The notes below the pieces were generated by a model. The model was given only the letters and a program-made list of their open reading frames with translations. It made no database searches and was not told the origin of the DNA. From NCBI RefSeq assembly GCF_002078875.1, contig NC_034409.1, positions 19,346,179 through 19,410,178 on the forward strand: 64,000 bases of DNA. The letters are read 5' to 3'. This stretch comes from Numida meleagris. Lineage: Eukaryota; Chordata; Aves; Galliformes; Numididae. Of this stretch, positions 27,168-37,750 are shown one piece after another; the first letter of the stretch is position 1, and every line of letters begins with the position of its first letter. The translations under genes and the position numbers were made by a program.

Positions 27168-28262
27168 CGTCTGGTGGATGAGGGAAAGGCTGTTGATGTG
27201 GTCTACCTAGACTTCAGCAAAGCCTTTGACACTGTCTCCCACAGTATTCTCCTGGAGAAACTGGCAGCCCGTGGCTTGGACAGGTACACTCTGTGCTGGG
27301 TAAGGAGCTGGCTGGAGGGCTGGGCCCAGAGAGTGGTGGTGAATGGAGTTAAATACAGCTGGTGACCGGTCATGAGTGGTGTTCCCCAGGGGTTGGTTTT
27401 GGGGCCTGTCCTTTTCGATATCTTAATTGATGACCTGGATGAGGGCATTGAGAGCACCTTCAGTAAGTTTGCAAATGACACCAAGCTGGCAGGAAGTGTC
27501 GATCTGCCTGGGGGTAGAGAGGCCCTACAGAGAGATCTGGACAGGCTGGATCTCTGGGCTGAAGCCAATGGGATGAGGTTCAACAAGACCAAGTGCCGGG
27601 TCCTGCACTTTGGCTGCAACAACCCCAGGCAATGCTACAGGCTTGGGGCAGAATGGCTGGAAGACTGTGTGGAAGAAATGGACCTGGGGGTATTGGCCGA
27701 TGCTTGGCTGAGCATGAGCCAGCAGTGTGCCCAGGTGGCCAAGAAAGCCAATGGCATCCTGGCTTGTATCAGGAACAGTGTTGCCAGTAGGAGTAGGGAA
27801 GTCATTGTCCCTCTGTACTCAGCACTGGTGAGGCCACACTGTGTCCAGTTTTGGGACCCTCACTGCAAGAAAGACATTGAGGCCCTGGAGCATGTTCAGA
27901 GGAGGGCGACGAAACTGGTGAGGGGTCTGGAGCACAGGCCTGATGAGGAGCGGCTGAGGGAGCTGGGATTGTTCAGTCTGGAGAAGAGGAGGCTCAAGGG
28001 AGACCTTATCACTCTCTATAACTACCTGAAGGGAGGTTGTAGTGAGCTGGGGGTCGGCCTCTTCTCTCTTGTAACTAGTGACAGGACGAGGGGGAATGGC
28101 CTCAAGTTGCGCCAGGGGAGATTTAGGCTGGACATTAGGAGACACTACTTTTCTGAAAGAGTGGTCAGGCGCTGGAATGGGCTGCCCAGGGAGGTGGTTG
28201 AGTCACCGTCCCTGGAGGTGTTCAAGAAACATTTAGATATAGCGTTGAGAGACATGGTTTAG
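27162..28262 (+). pseudogene. CR1 ORF2 C-terminal part: reverse transcriptase remnant
   Basis: ORF2 of CR1 normally encodes an endonuclease and reverse transcriptase that copy the element RNA at the target site. Only the RT palm and C-terminal domain remain here. The frame is open from 27162 to 28262 except for one TGA at 27363-27365. Visible motifs are VYLDFSKAFDTVSHSILLEK upstream of the stop, then SGVPQG at 27375-27392 and LGPVLF. The catalytic F-A-D-D box reads FAND, with Asn encoded at 27474-27476, which should abolish catalysis. The C-terminus ends [20 protein letters not shown], the usual CR1 ending. The endonuclease and fingers are missing. Both lesions fit G:C to A:T transition decay. 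It is not a host gene. Confidence 0.93.
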
Positions 28263-28352
28263 TGGGGTTGTATTTGTGGTAGGTGGATGGTTGGACTGGA
28301 TGATCTTGTAGGTCTTTTCCAACCTAGCTGATTTTATGATTCTATGATTCTA
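27162..28352 (+). mobile_element. CR1 LINE, best-preserved copy (5'-truncated)
   Basis: A 1.2-kb CR1 starts inside the reverse-transcriptase domain and runs to the 3' UTR and ATTCTATG octamers (28335-28352). The ORF2 stop is the TAG at 28260-28262. The 3' end matches the copy at 1-118 closely, and the internal part matches 3225-3858. Truncation at the 5' end is usual for CR1. The few disabling changes suggest a comparatively young insertion in this window. Confidence 0.95.
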
Positions 28353-29090
28353 TGATCTTGTTAAACTCATCAGGTTCCTCCCCTCCTCACTCTCCTGTCT
28401 GTTTAGGTCTTGTTGAATGGCAGCACAGCCTATCAGTGTGTCAACCACTCCTCCCAGCTCCTTATCATCAGCAAACTTGCTGAGGGTGGACTCTATGCCT
28501 TCATCCATGTTGATGAAGATGTTGAACAGGACCTGAACCAGCACCAACCTCTGGGGTACACCGCTAGTTACAAGCCTCCAGCCAGACTCTGTTTTGCTGA
28601 TGACAGCACTCTGAGTTCTGCCAGTCAGCAAGTTTTCAATTCACCTCACTGTCCACTCATCTATCCCACACTTTCTAAGTTTCATAACAAGGATTTTGTG
28701 GGAGACAGTGTAAAACACCTTCCTTAAGTCAAGGTGCACAACATCCACTGCTCTGCTCCCATCTAGTCAGCCAGTGATGACATCGTAGAAGGCTGCCAGG
28801 GTGGTTGAGCATGATTTTGTCTTGATGAATATAGACTGACTAGTCCTGATAACCTTCTTCTCTTCCAGTTACTTGGAGATGGCATCCATAACAACTTGTT
28901 TCATCACCTTCCTCGGAACAGAGGAGAGGCTGACTGGCCTGTAGTTTCCTGGATACTCCTTCTTGCCCTTTTAGAAGACTGGAGTGACACTGGCTATCCT
29001 CTGGTCTTCAGGCACCTCTTGTATTTGTGAAGACCTTTCTAAGATGATACCGAGCAGTTCAGTAATCACCTCTGCCAGCTCCCTCATCCT
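28353..29090 (-). mobile_element. CR1 LINE, internal RT fragment
   Basis: The minus strand encodes ORF2 of another CR1 subfamily. The open part (28350-28631) shows SGVPQRLVLVQVLFNIFIN and SKFADDKELGG, so the FADD catalytic box is intact. The upstream part, toward 29090, is the RT fingers region, with stops and frameshifts. The fragment lacks both its 5' end and 3' UTR. Its 3' side stops exactly where the plus-strand CR1 ends at 28352. After 29090 the homology ends. Confidence 0.88.
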
Positions 29091-32000
29091 ATGAAGGAAA
29101 AGAAGGGAAGCTTGGTTAATATTAGACCCTCTCTTAGTGTGAATATATTTTTATTTGTTACTTCCATTGTATCTTTCTTTGAACAAAACAAATTATGATA
29201 ATAAACCTCTGCCCCATGGAATTTACAGTCTAAGTAAAGGTGTTAAAAGGTAGAAAAAGGCACACAGTTTGGCAACATGGTAGAACATAAGCCATTGAAA
29301 TCTGTTTTCTTTTGTGATCCTATGATATGAGAACATTTTAGATTTTCTCATTTCAAATGTTGTAATTTGGGTATCTAAAAACCAGTAGTGCTCTGCATAA
29401 AGGAAGTATCCAACCAGGCATCTATGCCTCATATCCAAAATCTGTAGTCATAGAAAAATAAGGTCAGAAGTTAGGTATTTACTGCTCATAAGTAAAGCAC
29501 AGGTGTTGAACTATTTAAACACATTATTCCATCAGCAATGATAATGCTGTATACTTTTTAACAAGTTATCTTTTTAATTGACACAATTATTGCAATATTA
29601 ATGTACTATAACAGAAAAATTGTACTACTCTGTCCCTCTCATTGAAGCACAGAAGAGAGTAATCCAACATTTGCTATACTGTACTAGCAAACTGTTATTG
29701 TGTTCACAAGATAATCTTATTTTGTAGGGAGATTTTATGCTGCCAAATGAATAAGTAGTTATTTTGGAGATAGTAGACACACAAATTCCACATCACCTCA
29801 TTTTTCCATACTCACTTGTGATACTTTCCATAACAATGAACTGCAAACAGAAGCACAAACCCACAAACCTGTCTGAATATCCCTTTTTCCATATATATAA
29901 TTACAGCGTGAGGACTTTATCCTAGGTAAGCTTCTTTTTTAAAGAAATAAGAGAGAATCTTTTAAATAGGCTTTTCATTTGGCTGATCAACAGCTGGAGA
30001 AACAAGAGAATGTGCTATTGAGAAATTATTGATGAAGAATTGTATTTGATTATTTAGCAAAAGTACAGCTCATGGTGTTGACCTTAAGTCAGCAAAAATT
30101 AAAAGAATTCACCAAACTAAAATACTGAAGTTGAGCATTGGATAGCAGACTATGTGTTGCAGTTTAATTTGTTAATGTCAAGCTGGACAAGGTTGCAAAT
30201 TTTCCAGAAAATATGTTTTCAAGTACTTCCTATTCGTTCTTATGAGTAAAATGTTCTATCGTCTGAACTACAACAACGCAACAGCAACAAAAAGCCAACA
30301 ACCACGCTTTCTCAGTGCAGATGTATGCAAATTTTTTCTGCTGAATGAATGTTCAGGCTTATTTTCTACAGCATTTCACCTCAGTGCCTGCCAGCATGCA
30401 AATTTTGTTCTCTGTGGGATTACTCAGAACTATGCTGGTGAGAGCTGCATTTGTTCATTAATTTAGGACTCATTAGCCAAGAGTAACTGGACAAGGATAA
30501 GAACAGATTATGGTCACTCTTCAATGTAGCTTAATAGTTTGTTTATTATGTAAATATAACTGCATACTGATGTAATTTGATATTGTGCTACTGATATAGC
30601 CTATAATTCGAAACATCTGCTAGGAATATTACATAAAATTAAATGAGAAATGACTTAGCCTGGAATGTGGCATGCTTTTCTGTTTTTGATGGTGATAAGC
30701 ATATCTTGTACTAGGAATAATATATTTACTATATGTATATTCAATTTTGTATTTTAAAATAAGGTAATCATGCAGCCCTTATTGGAGTAGTTTTTGTGCA
30801 GGTGACAACTGCATACTTTTTTTCATCCCTGACAAAACATAACTACCAGTGATCTATGAAAAAAAACTGAAATTCTTAATGTTGCCATTTGGAATTATTT
30901 TTAAGTGTTTTCAGAAAACATTTGGGCTGATCATCATTGAACAGGTGATGCATGATCTGTGCAATTTATTCCTTAGAATCTATTGAGTCTATCTACTTAG
31001 GTCGTCTTATGTCACTTTGCTTACCAAAGAGCATAATTTACCTGACCAAGCAGTGCAGCAAGAACTTTAATTATTTAAGCAACTTTAATTGTTTACAGAA
31101 AGTATAGAGTGCATAATTTGCTGTCATGAACGCTCAACCATTAGAAGGTAAACACTGATGTTCTGTCTCCATGAGTCAGTCCTGGACTCATGGTCTAAAT
31201 TTTGTGAAAAGCTACATCAAAACAAACTTTCAAATATAAATTACTACCAACTCAATTCCTTTTGCATCCCATGCTATTTCCTCAGTCACAAAAACAGATA
31301 TTATTTTTAAAATTGGGGTACAAGGTTTAGTCACATGTTTTACTAACTCCGGCTGACCTCAAGCCGGTAATTTAGATGACGCCAACTATTGGGCAACAAT
31401 ATCTTCTAAGGACATTCCTAAACTATTTCCCTCCCTGTCCTTCCCCACCAAGTTTGTAGTTACTTGTTCCTGCTTGTGAATTCAAGCTTGTCATTCCATC
31501 AGCTTGATTCCTGGGGGAAGAGGTGAAACTGAGACATTGCAACACATCCTAGACAGAGGAAAAAATCGACTACATTTTCCTTTAAAAGTAAGCCCCACAA
31601 AGAGAGCAGAGATACCAGTGTGGGATGGGAACAACATGCAGAGCAGGAGTGGGAAAAATCTGCTTCCAAAATACAACCTACAGGGCATGGGCTGAATTTG
31701 CTAAGATTAAAGACCTGATCAGAAGGCTTTCAGAAAACATCTAAAATTCCTATTTGGACATGGAGGAAATATTTTGACCAAGGCTATCTAGAAGCCACAT
31801 TTTTACTTCAAACAACTGACAACCTTTCTTTGAATATAAAACTCTGATCATCTGTTGTCTTATTTAAATAAAACTCTTTCTCAGAACCATAAATACGGAG
31901 ACAAAATATCTCTCCCCATAAACATATGTGTGTCAGGAGTTCTTTGCAGGAGAAACTTATTAGTTTGCTCTTAGCAAATAAACAGAAGATGACTCCTTTG

Positions 32001-33831
32001 CTTTAAAGGCATCTGTGTGCCTCATACCTGTGCAGTCGCATGATTTCAGTGGAAGCAGTCTGAACATTTTCAAGGCTGTGCACATGGATTCTTTATAGAA
32101 GTTCCCATAGCAATTTGACATTGTTTCTATGTGTGCCAGAAGTACTGGGAGCAGGGGAAGAGTGTGAAATATTATATGAGACATTCTGGAAATATCAGAA
32201 AAAATGTCTATGTACACACTGCTGTGTTACAGAGCGTTTAGTCACCTGAGTTCATAGAAGAGAAAAAGCATTCAGTCTTTCTTTTCTGGAGCATGCAGAG
32301 TGTGAGGAATTATAATATTACTTTTGCTTCTAAACACGCTCATAAATACAGGACTCGTATAAATGATGATGACTAATAACCACAACACTTCTGTATTTGT
32401 AATTGCTCTGTTGCAATATATTTAAAAATCCCAAGTTAGTGCACAACTTGAATGCTGAGAGCTATTAATTGTTTGAATGGTATTGCTGAAGTAGCCTCAG
32501 TAGGACTTTTACAGTTCTGCAGAATTGTCTGGAATGTGAAAGCAAAATTTTCTTCCTTTAATAGCTTCAAGTGCCCTCCAGCAACTTCCTTACTATCAGA
32601 AGGTAGTTTAATGAGTTGAGATACCACTGAACCACACTAAATTTCAAAAAGCATTGAGGTGGTGCTGAATTATATGGAATTCTTTTGAAAGCTATTAAAA
32701 CAGAAGAGTATGAACTTGCTCTCCAAGTTATTTATTATTTCTTATCATCAGATCTCTACACATACATACCTTGTATTGTTTTTATGAGCAGATATCAAAC
32801 TTTGCTTCTTGAATTTGCGGATTTTTTATTCCCTCTGAACATGAGGATCTGAACGTAAAATCAACAGGTATTGGCACCAACTGATGAAAATATGGCTTTG
32901 TTTGCTTTTGATACTGTAGTAACGCCCAGAGTCTGCATGCAAGGCACTCCACAAACAAATTGTTGGTACTTTTTTTTCTGATAATATTTAAATCTAATTT
33001 GCAATGCAACTTTATTGTCAGAAAAAGAAATGGATAGTATTAGGAAGGGCCACTAAGTGCAATCCTCAGAAAAATCAGGGCAGGTTGTTAAAAGACCCTG
33101 TCTGCTGGTTACACACTGCTAGTAGCAGTGTTGTTTTCTCCTGCTCTGTCTCACATAATGCAGCCAGCATTATACAGAAGCAAATAGACAGAAGATAAAA
33201 TAAAATTGGAACCTACTTGTCAAAATTTTCTCCAATTCCAGAGTATGACACAATTCAGTCTTTGGTTTGTTTAGTCATGGGTGGATTTTAATTGCTGCTG
33301 TAGTCACTTTTTTCAATATATAGCTTATCGCTATGCCTTTAATGCTTTTATGATAGTCATCATAATTGCTGGAGATATCTTTGGATGTCATTTGCATTCC
33401 ACTGAGCTGGAAGCATTCCGGAGTTTGCATTGTTTTGTTAAGAGAATAGCTATAAAAACTGTTATCTGCTGGAAACATTTCCTTCTCTGTTTGAACTTTA
33501 AAACTGTTATCTGATTAGCTTGCTGTAAATTGCAAAGGTAAACGCAAGGCAATGTTGATAGCACTCTGATCTGTAGTGGTCATTACAATTACAAATGCAC
33601 ACTGTGTTGGCTCCTGACCCTGAGAAATGGCTACTTGCTATTCTGTTTTGCTGATATCCTACACCAGTATGAAACCCAGCTGGCACACACAAGGGGAGGC
33701 TTAGACTGTCAGCCTTGTGGTTCACAAATATTTAGCTTTCCATGAAAATTCATTGCTGTTAAAAATAAATAGAGCTTTTCACTTGTTGAATTTTTAGGAA
33801 TCCTATCAGCTCATACTAAGTTTGTAGATTT
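29091..33831. other. No gene recognised
   Basis: AT-rich unique-looking DNA. ORFs on both strands at 31491-31695 and 33275-33514 are mirror-image chance ORFs. A stretch near 33280-33530 has features of a conserved non-coding element, noted as a finding. Confidence 0.5.
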
Positions 33832-34370
33832 CTGCTTGTCATGGTTTTATGATTTTCGGTTATTGGTACTCCACATCATAACATCATGTAGTAAATGTAC
33901 CTGGTTCTCAGAAGAGAAGGACTACTACATTCCCCACGGTACTTTGTTCCTCTCTTACCATTTTCCAGCCGGAGGGAAAAGATAAAAGCTTGCAGTATAA
34001 AAACTTGCAGATCACGAGACCTCGTCCCTTTTTTCCGCCGTCTCTCATCTTGGCAGCACCTCGCTCTCTAGCCGTCTTATCGTCGGTAGTAGAGTAAGGC
34101 CTACCTTGATTTTTGGGACATTCTCTCTCTGTATTGGATTTATCAGCTTAAATTGTAATTATATTGTATTATAGTGTGTTGTTTTGCATTCCGATATTTC
34201 ATTTAGTAATTTAGTTTGTTTCTCCTCAGATTGTTGCCGCTGTTCTTTGCTCTCAGGGCCATCTCCTTGCCCTTTTCCCCTTTTCCCTTTTCCCGGGGTG
34301 TGGGCCCGTGGGTCCCCCGTCCCCTTTGTCACGGAACTGGGCCAAACACCCGTAAACCGTTGGCACTGCT
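33832..34370 (+). mobile_element. Solo LTR (ERV-L-like), with 5-bp target duplication
   Basis: The LTR spans 33837-34365 (529 bases). It begins TGTCATGG and ends CCGTTGGCA. Direct repeats CTGCT at 33832-33836 and 34366-34370 flank it perfectly, showing a complete solo LTR made by recombination between the two LTRs of one provirus. A TATAAAA box lies at 33996-34002. It is about 96% similar by eye to the LTR at 39449. A 5-bp duplication fits class III (ERV-L) integration. Confidence 0.92.
33996..34002 (+). promoter_or_regulatory. LTR TATA box
   Basis: TATAAAA lies between two direct CTTGCAG words (33989-33995 and 34004-34010). The same arrangement occurs in the LTR at 39449, so this is probably the LTR core promoter, in the + direction. 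Confidence 0.6.
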
Positions 34371-34571
34371 AAAGGACTTAGAAAGAGTGAATAATCTGGC
34401 TAAGGGCTAGCTAGCTGGCTTAGCTACATATTTCATGACCCCATTCTTAGTCTGGCCCTGACCTTTCACAGAAAGATTTAAATGTCCTTCGTGTTCCAGC
34501 TGTTTCAGCTTACTAATTATGTCAAAACACCAACTTCTATTTTCACTTACCTTTTGTCTTTGAAGACATGA

Positions 34572-35082
34572 TGTCATCGTTTTATGATTTTTGGTTATTG
34601 GTATTCCACATCATAACATCATATAGTGTATGTACCTGGTTCTCAGAAGAGAAGAACTACTACACTCCCCAGGGGACTTTGCTGCCCTGTTACCATTTTC
34701 TGGTCAGAGGGAACGATAAAAACTTGAATATCACGAGGCTTCCTTCTTCTCATCCTGTCTCTCATCCTGGCAGCATCTTGCTCCCCAGCTGTCTCACTGT
34801 CAGTATTAGAGTAAGGCCTACCTTAATTTTGGACACTCTCTCTCATTGTATTGGATTTATTATCTTAATTTGTAATTATATTGTATTATATTGTGTTATT
34901 TTGCATTCCGATATCTTATTTAGTAAATTAGTTTGTTTCTCCTCAGATTGCTCCCACTGTTTTGTTTTTAGACCCATCTCCCTATCCTTTTTCCCTTTTC
35001 CCTTTCCCAGGGCATGGGTCTGTGGGTCCCCAGCCCCACTAGTCACGAAACCGGGCCAAACCTGCCTGTAAGCAGTTTGACG
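34572..35082 (+). mobile_element. 5' LTR of the truncated provirus
   Basis: Same family as 33837-34365 but more diverged. It starts TGTCATCG and ends near GTTTGACG (35075-35082). Shared blocks include ATTCCACATCATAACATCAT, TACCTGGTTCTCAGAAGAGA and GAGTAAGGCCTACCTT. The final CA is mutated to CG, so the exact end is inferred from alignment. The ORF that covers it (34568-35071) is not a gene. Confidence 0.85.
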
Positions 35083-35086
35083 TTCT

Positions 35087-35104
35087 TGGTGGAGAATGTG
35101 GGCA
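35087..35104 (+). promoter_or_regulatory. Candidate primer-binding site
   Basis: TGGTGGAGAATGTGGGCA starts four bases after the LTR end. It begins with TGG, as expected for complementarity to a tRNA CCA end. I cannot name the tRNA with confidence. Confidence 0.5.
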
Positions 35105-35232
35105 AAGGCTGCTTTTTAGCTTTTAGAACAAAGCTTTCCCTGCTCCCAGAGAGCTTCGTTATCAATACTGCAGGAGCTGTAACTGTAAACGTGACCTTGA
35201 AAAGTCCAGGTGGACTGCCAATACTCTGGGAT

Positions 35233-35270
35233 ATTTTGTAAACTTTTTGTAAACTTTTTGTAAACTTTTT
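35233..35270 (+). repeat. 11-bp tandem repeat in proviral leader
   Basis: Three perfect consecutive copies of TTTTGTAAACT followed by a partial fourth. They lie between the primer-binding site and the first ORF. Confidence 0.9.
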
Positions 35271-35366
35271 GGCTGCTGCTAGCTTGCTTTTGTAAAGAGA
35301 AAAAAAAAAAGATTTTGATTTCTCTTCTAAAACTGCCCTTTAAGGGGCATCATTTTTTCTTTTTTA

Positions 35367-35933
35367 ATGCTCAGAAAGTACTGGGCCTTTATTAAGCTCG
35401 CCACTCTGCTCTGTGGAGCTTTTTGTTTATGTAAGCAACTGAAAACATTGATGGAAATACCTTGGTATCTGCATACATTGTGGCATACAGCTTCAGAGGA
35501 AGCTGCTAATTTTACAGAACTTGTGATTTTAAAACCATCTCCCAGTCTTCCCCTTGAATCCTTGATGTGTTTTTTGAATGCTCATCTGACCACGTTGTCA
35601 ATCTCCCTGAATGTACTATTCATCATTTTACTCAGTATCTATATTTTGAGGAAGCCTTCTCCAAAGCCAGAGGATACTGAGTGGCAGGGAGTGTGGAGGG
35701 ACTTGGAAGAGACATTAGAGAGATGGGCATCGCCAGTGTCACGGAACTTTACTCCTGAGCACCTGCAAGATCCTGAGAGCCTAAGCAGATATTTGAGACA
35801 GGGATGTGGCAGCTCTGGTAAATCTGAGGAGGCAGAAATTATTTGGGGCCTAGCTCATGCTTATCGGGCCTCATTCAGTACTATCCCAGAGAGGGAGAGG
35901 GAGTTTGAAATTGAGAGAGAGTTTCCAAACTGA
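35367..35933 (+). CDS. Proviral 5' ORF, two hydrophobic segments (188 codons, degraded element)
   Basis: The ORF opens about 285 bases after the LTR. Residues about 9-22 (KLATLLCGAFCLC region) are hydrophobic and could act as a signal anchor. Residues about 73-93 (LTTLSISLNVLFIILLSIYI) form a strong membrane segment followed by basic LRKPSPKP. Between them are an NFT glycosylation-type site and a Pro-rich patch. After the second segment the sequence is acidic and polar, and it ends at the start of the Glu/Arg-rich heptad region, where the frame is lost. The Gag-like core downstream is in a different frame. The ORF may be the original N-terminal part of Gag or a separate accessory protein. I do not recognise a named family, and function is unknown. 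Confidence 0.5.
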   Translation: MLRKYWAFIKLATLLCGAFCLCKQLKTLMEIPWYLHTLWHTASEEAANFTELVILKPSPSLPLESLMCFLNAHLTTLSISLNVLFIILLSIYILRKPSPKPEDTEWQGVWRDLEETLERWASPVSRNFTPEHLQDPESLSRYLRQGCGSSGKSEEAEIIWGLAHAYRASFSTIPEREREFEIEREFPN

Positions 35934-36478
35934 AAGAGAATGTTTCCAAGCTGAAAGAGAGAGTCTCCAAGCTGAAAGGGAGAGTCTCCGACAGAAAGTA
36001 CTGAATGAGTGAGAGAGTCTCCGAGCCAACATGCAGAGTTTCCAAGAGTGGGTCCAAGCTGAGAGGGAGAATTTCCAAGTCGAGTACAAGAGTCTCCTAG
36101 TCAGAAAAAGGATTCTCCAAATCTGGCAAGAGTGTCTCCAAACTGAGAAAGAAAGTCTCCAAGCTGAAAAGGAAGATCTCTGAGCTGAGAAAAAGAATCT
36201 CCAATCTTAGCAAGACGTCTTCCAATCTGAGTGGGACACCCTCTGAAATGAGCAGGACACCCTTCAAAATGAGCAGGACACTTTCCAGTCCAAGCTTAAC
36301 AGTCTCCAAACAGAATGAGACGGCCTCCAAACTGAACGAGACTCCCTCCAATCCAAACTAGACAGTCTTCAATTCAAATGAGACACTCTCACAGGATACC
36401 CTCTGAAACAAGTGGGACACGCTTCAATCCAACTTTCACGCCATCCGATCTGAATGTGACACCCTCCTAACAGAAAAG
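35900..36478 (+). repeat. 21-bp-periodic heptad-coding block
   Basis: Degenerate tandem units of about 21 bases, such as GAGAGTCTCCAAGCTGAAAG, would encode seven residues each (ESLQAER-like). This would give a long coiled coil joining the membrane ORF to the Gag-like core. Units include variants with GACACCCTCTGAAATGAGCA near 36225-36270. The reading is broken by many stops and at least one frame change. Minus-strand ORFs at 35871-36351 (Leu/Ser-rich) are shadows of this repeat. Confidence 0.8.
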
Positions 36479-37750
36479 GTGGTCCAAGCCAAGCTTGAGA
36501 GAAAGAGCATGGAAGATAACCAACTTGATCAATCACAGGAGGCACCACAGTTGATGTCAGTTGCCCCTGTAAGAGGACGAAAGGTGAAACGGATGTCGCT
36601 TCCTTCAGAAGGAGGGCTTAGATACCCAGCAAGATCCTGGTCACTAATGCCCAGCAGGGCAACAACAGCTGAAAGAGTAGGAGGTGAGAGAGACATTGAA
36701 ACCTTTACTACTTGACCTCTGAAAATGACTGAAATTCGAGTTTTGAGAAAAGACTTTTCACACCTCCCAGATGAACGCATTGTCACCTGGTTACTTCGAT
36801 GCTGGGACAATGGAGCCAACAGTGCACTGCTAGATAGTACAGAAGCCCACCAGCTGGGAAGTATTGCCAGAGACTCAGCTATTGACAGAGGTATCAGTAG
36901 ATGCCAGGATGAGTCCTTTACCCTTTGGAAGTGGATGCTATGAGCTGTAAAGGAAAAATACCCCTTCAAAAACGGTCTGATGCCTGAGGCAAAGAAATGG
37001 ACTACTGTGGAAAAAGGCATCCATTATTTGAGAGGATGTGCCATGGTGGAAATGTTACATGACCCCATGTTCATCCCCGATGATCCAAACCAAGAGCATG
37101 ATCCTGAGAGAGTCAGGTGTACATCAGACGTGGCGTACATTCACGAGAACTGCACCAGAAAAATACACCAGTACATTAGCAGCCATGCACGGCAAAGGGG
37201 AAAGACTGTTCACCTTGTGGGTGAACTGATTTCTAGGCCCCATGACTTTGAGCTACATTTAACCCCTCTGCAGGTGTATGCTACAGCCATTATAAAGGTA
37301 ACTGAAAGACTGGATAGAATTGAGAATAATCAAGAAGGTATAATGGAGGAACTGACTACTGTGTCTCATGACGATAAACCTGATGACAATCAGGATTATA
37401 GAGACAGCCTACGGGAGGGTCTGAGCAATTTGTTTTCCTCCCAACTAGCATCATCCAATGTCTCAGCTATTAGAAGAAGACGTCCTCCTGCTCGAGCAAG
37501 TGACGACAGTAAGACTATGTCGCGTATTGCCTTGTGGTGTTACCTACGTGACCATGGAGAAGACATGAAGAACTGGCACAAAAAAACCCACTCCTGCACT
37601 ACAAGCATGGGTAAAAGAACTGCAAGCCAGATCAACCACCAAGGTGAAATCCTCTGCTTCAGTTGCTGCAGACTCATTTTGTGCCATTGGATTGAAGAGG
37701 GCTCTCTCAGTGGACTTCCATGGCTTTGTTACTTTATAGAAGAGCTCTGA
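36479..37750 (+). pseudogene. Gag-like protein remnant (ERV-L type)
   Basis: Three consecutive open segments, 36479-36715, 36725-36943 and 36980-37750, lie in the same frame and are separated by in-frame stops (TGA at 36713 and at 36941). Gag is the structural polyprotein that assembles the retroviral particle. Motifs resembling capsid of bird ERV-L elements include VTWLLRCWDNG, LGSIARDSAIDRGI, KWTTVEKGIHYLRGCA and ALWCYLRDHGEDM near the end. A run of seven A's near 37580 probably marks a frameshift, because the residues after it lose similarity. No CCHC zinc knuckle is seen. The family call is from memory of related bird sequences, so it is moderate. The remnant cannot make a full product. 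Confidence 0.72.

Larger units (their letters stand above)
34572..37750 (+). mobile_element. 3'-truncated ERV-L-like provirus
   Basis: The order is 5' LTR (34572-35082), candidate primer-binding site, leader with an 11-bp tandem repeat, an ORF for a protein with two hydrophobic segments, a heptad-coding repeat block and a Gag-like frame ending near 37750. No protease, reverse transcriptase, integrase, envelope or 3' LTR follows before ordinary AT-rich DNA. The right boundary is uncertain, between about 37750 and 37950. Class assignment rests on Gag-like motifs and on the 5-bp duplications of the related solo LTRs. Multiple stops and frameshifts make it inactive. Confidence 0.8.

Noticed and set aside
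33275..33514. Overlapping ORFs on both strands
   Set aside because: They are mirror-image open frames without motifs. Non-coding conservation is a better hypothesis.
34568..35071. 167-codon ORF
   Set aside because: It lies inside an LTR and has no protein-like motif. LTR sequence is promoter, not coding.
35871..36351. Minus-strand Leu/Ser-rich ORFs
   Set aside because: They are antisense shadows of the 21-bp heptad-coding repeat of the provirus.
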